Shown piece by piece: positions 4,883 through 5,785 of a DNA stretch of 5,785 nucleotides. Made by a program: the position numbers and the translations under genes. The notes under the pieces were generated by a model. The model ran no database searches, was not told where the DNA came from, and was given only the letters and a program-made list of their open reading frames with translations. The stretch's first letter is position 1. Every line of letters starts with the position of its first letter. This stretch comes from an uncultured Christensenella sp. (GTDB taxonomy: Bacteria; Bacillota; Clostridia; Christensenellales; Borkfalkiaceae): positions 1-5,785 of the forward strand of contig CAJMEI010000082.1 in NCBI GenBank assembly GCA_905212395.1. The letters are read 5' to 3'.

Positions 4883-5785
4883 ATGGAAAGATGTAAACAT
4901 TGTGGTGAAGTTGTTGACCGTACCGATTTTATTTACTGTCCTGCTTGCGGTAAACTTTTATCGGAACAAACCGAAGAAAAACAAGGCAAAAAAAAGAAAG
5001 ATAAATCAGCAGACGTTGTAGCTGTTTCAAAAGCTGATAAAAAACAAAAAACAACAGATTCCGCAGATAACGTTAAAAAGTCGAAATATTCTTCTATAGA
5101 AGGTGGAAAAACGAGAAAAAGTTATATAGTTTTTGGGATTTTCGCTTTATTATTAGGGGTTTTATTCGTTTTAACCTCGGGTTATTGGGGTGCAAGTTCT
5201 AATTTATTCGGTGAAAAATTCGCGCAAAAAATGGCCGACCTTTCCGATAAAATTTTAGGTAAAGTTATAAACAACACAAGTAATAGCTTGAAAATAGATC
5301 CTATAGTTACCAGAGGAATTTTATTCTTCACTGTTTATCTTACGATAATTACTATTATTTCTATAATAACGTTTTTCTCGTTGTTTTCAAAAAGAACTAC
5401 TGCAGGTCACGTTTTTGTAAAAATCGGAGCTTTAATTCTTTTAAATTTCGTAATCGTTTACTCGTTTTGCTACCTTGCAGCGTTCAGTTTGACGGCTTGC
5501 TTGCAAAACTCTGAGATTTTAAAAGCGGATCAAGTTCAAAGTCTTTCGAATTTTGTGGCAGACACGGACAAATTGCTTAAAAATGCTTCTTTAGGTTGTA
5601 TGATAGGTGGCGGAGTATTTTTAATAATAGGTATTATATTATCTATTACTAAATTCGGAAATCCGTATAATACTACTTTCTATCAATATTTTAGAGCGTT
5701 CTTCTTCTTGGCTTGTAGCGTATTATATTACTTTATAATTGCTAAAACTAATAAAAACGAATTCTTAAATAAATTAAGTGTGTTT
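4883..5785 (+). CDS. Zinc-ribbon multi-pass membrane protein, 3' end beyond the window
   Basis: The frame from the ATG at 4883 stays open for all 301 codons to the last base, so the protein is at least 301 aa and partial. GGAG (4872-4875), seven bases upstream, supports the start. The N-terminus has a zinc ribbon, C4-x2-C7-G and C19-x2-C22-G. A Lys-rich charged linker follows (about 28-80). Five hydrophobic segments come next: about 81-100, 145-168, 177-203, 237-255 and 271-287. The stretch 104-140, between the first two, is polar and probably forms a loop outside the first helix. The plan (cytosolic zinc ribbon, basic linker, membrane bundle) resembles many uncharacterised clostridial proteins; I do not recognise a named family and assign no function. 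It has its own near-consensus promoter after the GH3 terminator. Its codon choice before G is about even between C and T (20 to 22 by hand count), unlike the GH3 gene. Confidence 0.85.
   Translation, partial: MERCKHCGEVVDRTDFIYCPACGKLLSEQTEEKQGKKKKDKSADVVAVSKADKKQKTTDSADNVKKSKYSSIEGGKTRKSYIVFGIFALLLGVLFVLTSGYWGASSNLFGEKFAQKMADLSDKILGKVINNTSNSLKIDPIVTRGILFFTVYLTIITIISIITFFSLFSKRTTAGHVFVKIGALILLNFVIVYSFCYLAAFSLTACLQNSEILKADQVQSLSNFVADTDKLLKNASLGCMIGGGVFLIIGIILSITKFGNPYNTTFYQYFRAFFFLACSVLYYFIIAKTNKNEFLNKLSVF

Noticed and set aside
4833..5021. Plus-strand 62-codon frame starting with TTG
   Set aside because: It starts inside the promoter spacer of the 4883 gene, has no ribosome site and overlaps the zinc-ribbon gene in another frame.

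Overview
The window is AT-rich (roughly one third G+C by eye). It has AAGGAG/GGAGG-type ribosome sites, TTGACA/TATAAT promoters and stem-plus-T-run terminators. With an HU protein, small zinc-ribbon membrane proteins and a cytoplasmic family-3 glucosidase, this fits a low-G+C Bacillota, most likely an uncultured or gut-type clostridial lineage. The taxonomic call is inference. Despite the AT bias, CpG is conspicuously common, largely because codons end in C when the next codon starts with G.

Layout: (1) Positions 1-203 hold no gene. A plus-strand terminator (5-41) closes a gene that lies off the left edge, and a hairpin at 161-188 probably ends the leftward gene that follows. (2) Two leftward genes follow: a zinc-ribbon membrane protein (204-599) and an HU-type DNA-binding protein (700-975). 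HU has its own promoter and a strong terminator between it and the zinc-ribbon gene. (3) A divergent AT-rich intergenic region (976-1184) separates HU from a rightward two-gene operon. That operon encodes a degenerate PHP-like protein (1185-2360) and a DUF4177-like small protein (2364-2582), with a consensus promoter in front and a GC-rich terminator behind. (4) A promoter region with a cluster of three 9-bp half-sites leads into a monocistronic GH3 beta-glucosidase-type gene (2728-4698), which ends in a long hairpin terminator. (5) A near-perfect promoter then drives a second zinc-ribbon membrane protein. Its reading frame starts at 4883 and is still open at the right edge, so it is partial.

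The transcription units look independent, apart from the tight PHP/DUF4177 pair. HU acts in nucleoid organisation. The GH3 enzyme would hydrolyse imported glycosides in the cytoplasm. The two zinc-ribbon membrane proteins and the PHP/DUF4177 pair have no assignable function. I see no tRNA, rRNA, CRISPR array, insertion sequence or phage gene. Nothing here amounts to a clear new multi-gene system. The points most worth following up are the half-site cluster before the GH3 gene, the PHP-like protein that has lost its metal-binding motifs, and the codon-boundary CpG bias.
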